Positions 42,685-45,893 of a DNA stretch of 45,893 nt are shown here, piece by piece. A program made the position numbers and the translations under genes. The notes under the pieces are model-generated. The model had not been told where the DNA came from, searched no databases, and worked only from the letters and a program-made list of their open reading frames with translations. The stretch comes from Sphingobium sp. (GTDB taxonomy: Bacteria; Pseudomonadota; Alphaproteobacteria; Sphingomonadales; Sphingomonadaceae), in assembly GCF_003248505.1 (NCBI RefSeq), contig NZ_QFOA01000020.1, forward strand, positions 1-45,893, written 5' to 3'. The first letter of the stretch is position 1, and every line of letters starts with the position of its first letter.

Positions 42685-45204
42685 ATGGCACAAGCCTCGA
42701 GAGCGAACATCACTTCGGCCGACGAGCGCCTCGCAAAATATCGCGAGAAGCGCGACTTTGACCGCACGGCCGAACCGTCGGGCGCAACCGAGCCGACCAC
42801 CGGCAACGGCTTTGTCGTCCAGAAGCATGCGGCGTCGCGCCTCCACTATGATTTCCGCCTCGAACTGGACGGCACGCTGGTGAGCTGGGCGGTCACGCGC
42901 GGGCCGAGCAGCAATCCCGACGACAAGCGCCTCGCGGTCCGCACCGAGGATCACCCGCTCGACTATGCCCGGTTCGAAGGCACGATCCCCAAAGGCGAAT
43001 ATGGCGGCGGCACGGTGATGCTGTGGGACAATGGCACCTGGGAATCGATCCCCGGCAAGGATCCTCGCCAGACGCTGCCCGAAGGTCACCTCCACTTCAT
43101 TCTTCACGGCCGGCGGATGCAGGGTGAGTGGATCCTCTTTCGTCTGAAGCCGCGCGGCAAGGAAAAGGGCGAGAACTGGATTTTGCGAAAGGTGCAGGAT
43201 GAATTCGCCGGCGGCTCAGACGATCTGATCGGCACCCATCTTACCAGCGTCGATACGGGGCGCACGATGGAGGAGATTGCAGCGGGCAAGGCTGTGCGCA
43301 AGCGCAAGGCGGGCGCCAAAGCGTCACCTGCGGCGGCCGGCAATTCCAGAACGCCCGCCGCCGCGCCCGCCCGCCGCAAGAAATCTGGCCTATTGCCGCC
43401 GTTTCAGCCGGTGCAGCTGGCCGCGCTCGTCGATCATGTCCCACCGGGCGATCGCTGGCTGCACGAACTCAAATATGACGGCTATCGAACGCTCCTCGCG
43501 ATCGGTGGCGGCGAAGGGCGCGCCTATACGCGCTCGGGTCTCGACTGGTCCGATCGGTTCGCCGGGCTGATCACCGACGCGTTGAAGCTGAACGTCGGCA
43601 GCGCGCTGATCGATGGCGAGGCGGTGGTGACCCTTCCCGACGGCCGTACCAGCTTTCAGGCCCTGCAGGCGGCGCTCAAAAGCGATCCTGACGCGATCGA
43701 CTATTTCGCCTTCGACCTGCTTGAACTGGACGGCGAGGATCTGACCCGGTCGCCGCTGATCGAGCGAAAGGAGAAGCTGGCGGCGCTGATCGGCGAAGCC
43801 AAAGGGCGCATCCGCTATTCCGATCACATCGTCGGCAATGGCGAGAAGCTGCTAGCCAGCTTCTGCGGCGCCGGCCTCGAAGGGGTGATCTCGAAGCGCG
43901 CCGACGCGCGATACAGCGGCTCGCGCTCGGGCACTTGGCTCAAGACCAAGTGTATCCGCCGGCAGGAGTTCGTCATTGTCGGCTGGACGCCCTCGGATAA
44001 GCAGCGCGGGTTCCGCTCGCTGCTGCTCGGCGTCAACGAGAATGGGAAGCTGCGCTATGCCGGCAAGGCCGGGACCGGCTTTACCGCCGATGAGATCGAG
44101 CGGCTCATGGAAATCATGGCGCCGCTCGCGCGCAAAGGCCCGACCGTCGACGCGCCCCGCGCCGCTGTTCGCGGCGCGCATTGGATCGAACCCAGGCTTG
44201 TGGCCGAGATCGCCTTTGTCGAGTTCACCGACGAAGGCGTGCTGCGTCATCCGAGCTATCTTGGGCTTCGCGAGGACAAGAAGCCCGAAGCCGTCGTGCT
44301 GGAGACCGAGACACCGGTTGCCATCGCGACCACCCCGGCCCGCAGCAGCGTCAAGATCAGCAATCGCGAGCGGGTGATCTTTCCGGAAGGCAAGCTCACC
44401 AAAGGCCAGCTCGCCGATTATTATGAGATCGTCGCGCCGATCATGCTGCCTTGGGCCGGCAGCAGGCCGATCAGCCTCGTACGCTGTCCGCAGGGTCGAT
44501 CGAAGAAATGCTTCTTCCAGAAACATGACGCCGGCAGCTTTGGCGACGACGTCAAACAAGTCGGCATCCGCGAGAAGGACGGCCATGACGAACCCTATCT
44601 GTTCGTCGATACGCCCGCCGGCCTGCTCACCTGCGTCCAGATGGGCACGATCGAGTTTCATGGCTGGGGCGCGCGGATCGAGGATGTCGAGAAGGCTGAT
44701 CGCCTGGTTTTCGATCTCGATCCCGACGAGGGACTGGATTTCCAGGATGTCGTCTCGGCGGCGTTCCATGTGCAGGACGTGCTCGCTCAGATGGGTCTGA
44801 CGACCTTCCCGATGGTCACCGGGGGCAAGGGCGTCCATGTCATCGCGCCGCTCACGCCCTCGGCCGAATGGCCGGTAGTAAAGGACTTCGCACATCGCTT
44901 TGCTTTGGCGCTCGCCCAGGCCGAGCCGGGCCGCTTCACCGCCGCGTTGGCCAAGGCGAAGCGCACGGGCAGAATCTTCATCGACTATCTGCGCAATCAG
45001 CGCGGCGCGACCGCAGTCATGCCCTATAGCGCGCGGACACGCGAATATGCGCCGATCGCGGTTCCGCTGACCTGGGAGGAACTGCGCGATCTCGACAAGC
45101 CATCGCACTGGCATATCGGCGATGGAGCGGAGATGGTGAAGCGCGCGGCGTCGAAGAACCTTGCCCATTGGGGGCGCGCCGATCAGATCCTTCCCGACCT
45201 GTGA
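42685..45204 (+). CDS. ligD: LigD, multifunctional NHEJ ligase-polymerase
   Basis: An 839-residue enzyme that trims, fills and seals broken DNA ends. The order is phosphoesterase, ligase, polymerase, as in Pseudomonas LigD. The phosphoesterase spans about residues 35-185 (His48, His54 and Asp56 in QKHAASRLHYDFRLELDG). A basic alanine-rich linker spans 195-235. The ATP-dependent ligase spans about 240-530 with nucleophile Lys263 (ELKYDGYR) and motif V (GTWLKTKCIRRQEFV). The polymerase/primase spans about 545-835 with metal-binding DLDPDEG near 676 and TGGKGVHV. All key residues are intact. Its stop overlaps the next start as GTGA. Confidence 0.96.
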   Translation: MAQASRANITSADERLAKYREKRDFDRTAEPSGATEPTTGNGFVVQKHAASRLHYDFRLELDGTLVSWAVTRGPSSNPDDKRLAVRTEDHPLDYARFEGTIPKGEYGGGTVMLWDNGTWESIPGKDPRQTLPEGHLHFILHGRRMQGEWILFRLKPRGKEKGENWILRKVQDEFAGGSDDLIGTHLTSVDTGRTMEEIAAGKAVRKRKAGAKASPAAAGNSRTPAAAPARRKKSGLLPPFQPVQLAALVDHVPPGDRWLHELKYDGYRTLLAIGGGEGRAYTRSGLDWSDRFAGLITDALKLNVGSALIDGEAVVTLPDGRTSFQALQAALKSDPDAIDYFAFDLLELDGEDLTRSPLIERKEKLAALIGEAKGRIRYSDHIVGNGEKLLASFCGAGLEGVISKRADARYSGSRSGTWLKTKCIRRQEFVIVGWTPSDKQRGFRSLLLGVNENGKLRYAGKAGTGFTADEIERLMEIMAPLARKGPTVDAPRAAVRGAHWIEPRLVAEIAFVEFTDEGVLRHPSYLGLREDKKPEAVVLETETPVAIATTPARSSVKISNRERVIFPEGKLTKGQLADYYEIVAPIMLPWAGSRPISLVRCPQGRSKKCFFQKHDAGSFGDDVKQVGIREKDGHDEPYLFVDTPAGLLTCVQMGTIEFHGWGARIEDVEKADRLVFDLDPDEGLDFQDVVSAAFHVQDVLAQMGLTTFPMVTGGKGVHVIAPLTPSAEWPVVKDFAHRFALALAQAEPGRFTAALAKAKRTGRIFIDYLRNQRGATAVMPYSARTREYAPIAVPLTWEELRDLDKPSHWHIGDGAEMVKRAASKNLAHWGRADQILPDL

Positions 45205-45797
45205 TCATCGCGACCTACAATGTGAATGGGGTCAATGGCCGCTTGCCGGTGCTGCTGCGTTGGCTGGCCGAACGCCAGCCCGACATCGTCGTCCTGCAGG
45301 AATTGAAGGCGCCGCAGGAGAAATTCCCGCTGCGAGCGATCCGCGATCTTGGCTATGATGCGATCTGGCACGGGCAAAAGAGCTGGAACGGCGTCGCCAT
45401 CCTCAGCCGTGTCGGCGAGATTCACGAAACCCGCCGGGGTTTGCCCGGCGATCCCGATGACAGTCACATCCGCTATATCGAGGCGGCGGTCAACGGAATC
45501 CTGATCGGCGGCCTCTATCTACCCAACGGCAATCCCAGACCCGGCCCCAAGTTCGACTATAAGCTCCGTTGGTTCGAGCGCCTGATCGCGCATGCTGCGG
45601 GGCTGCTTGAAACCGGCCTGCCGGTGATGCTCGCCGGGGATTTCAACGTCATGCCGACCGAACTGGACGTCTACAAACCCGAGCGCTGGCTCGACGACGC
45701 GCTGTTCGCGCCCGAGGTGCGCGCGGCTTATTTCCGGCTGCTCGACCAGGGCTGGGCCGACGCATTGCGCATCCTCCACCCGGGCGAGGCGCTGTGA
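45201..45797 (+). CDS. Exonuclease III-like protein lacking the C-terminal catalytic end
   Basis: A 198-residue protein of the exonuclease III/AP endonuclease family. The start is a GTG overlapping the ligD stop. The first two-thirds are normal: ATYNVNGVNGRL, VVLQELKAP (metal-binding Glu), YDAIWHGQKSWNGVAILSR and AGDFNVMPTE. The chain stops at ADALRILHPGEAL, where the family usually continues about 65 residues to the SDHAP-type catalytic Asp/His. No frame downstream restores that end. Activity is therefore doubtful. It would have been co-translated with LigD. Confidence 0.8.
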   Translation: MIIATYNVNGVNGRLPVLLRWLAERQPDIVVLQELKAPQEKFPLRAIRDLGYDAIWHGQKSWNGVAILSRVGEIHETRRGLPGDPDDSHIRYIEAAVNGILIGGLYLPNGNPRPGPKFDYKLRWFERLIAHAAGLLETGLPVMLAGDFNVMPTELDVYKPERWLDDALFAPEVRAAYFRLLDQGWADALRILHPGEAL

Positions 45798-45893
45798 ACC
45801 GCGCCGGGTCTGCCGGAGGCGTTGGGTTGTGAGTCACGCTGCCATATCGATGTTGTCTGCGGCAGCATAATATTGATCTTCGGCTTCGGCAGG

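Noticed and set aside
1..45893. CRISPR array, tRNA, rRNA, complete insertion sequence or integrase
   Set aside because: None was recognised on reading both strands; this is by eye and does not exclude a small or degenerate one.

Overview
The window is GC-rich, with tightly packed genes that overlap as ATGA or GTGA. Its gene types best fit a sphingomonad (Alphaproteobacteria, Sphingomonadales), on a conjugative plasmid or an integrative conjugative element. This assignment rests on protein resemblance recalled by eye, not on a search. No rRNA, tRNA, CRISPR array, complete insertion sequence, relaxase, coupling protein or oriT was recognised.

Region 1 (1-15603) is the distal half of an F-type conjugative type IV secretion operon, all on the plus strand: traC (cut by the window edge), three small genes, traW, traU, a small gene, traN split into two consecutive exported genes, trbC, a TraF-type signal peptidase, the F-type traF, a second thioredoxin-fold gene in the trbB position, traH and traG. 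Most neighbours overlap by 4 bases, so they are probably translated together. The products build and extend the pilus and stabilise the mating pair. The 3' end of traG and the convergent small membrane gene behind it look compositionally different and could be an exchanged entry-exclusion cassette.

Region 2 (15600-20000) holds short orphan genes: a membrane protein, a bactofilin-like beta-repeat protein, hypothetical proteins and a glycine-zipper envelope protein. It also has two strong intrinsic-terminator hairpins in an otherwise gene-poor stretch.

Region 3 (20000-39740) is an accessory block rich in envelope, ion and stress functions. It carries a transglutaminase-like pair divergent from an N-formylglutamate amidohydrolase, a long NhaA antiporter, a four-protein phosphosignalling cluster with no DNA-binding output, MscS, MgtC, DedA, a KGG-type basic protein, a flavodoxin-fold reductase, an SDR dehydrogenase with a frameshift, DUF2171 and PRC-barrel proteins, a FUSC transporter, and a large protein with a possible HEPN region. 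Remnants of a DmeF-like cation efflux protein, a SAM methyltransferase and an MFS transporter lie between them, so this block has been losing genes.

Region 4 (39740-45893) begins with a nested inverted-repeat element. A non-homologous end-joining locus follows: ku with a histone-H1-like tail, a small gene, a KTSC gene on the other strand, a GNAT acetyltransferase fused to a small basic domain, a three-domain ligD, and a ligD-coupled exonuclease III-like gene that lacks the family's C-terminal catalytic end. The placement of the acetyltransferase between ku and ligD is the most interesting functional lead.
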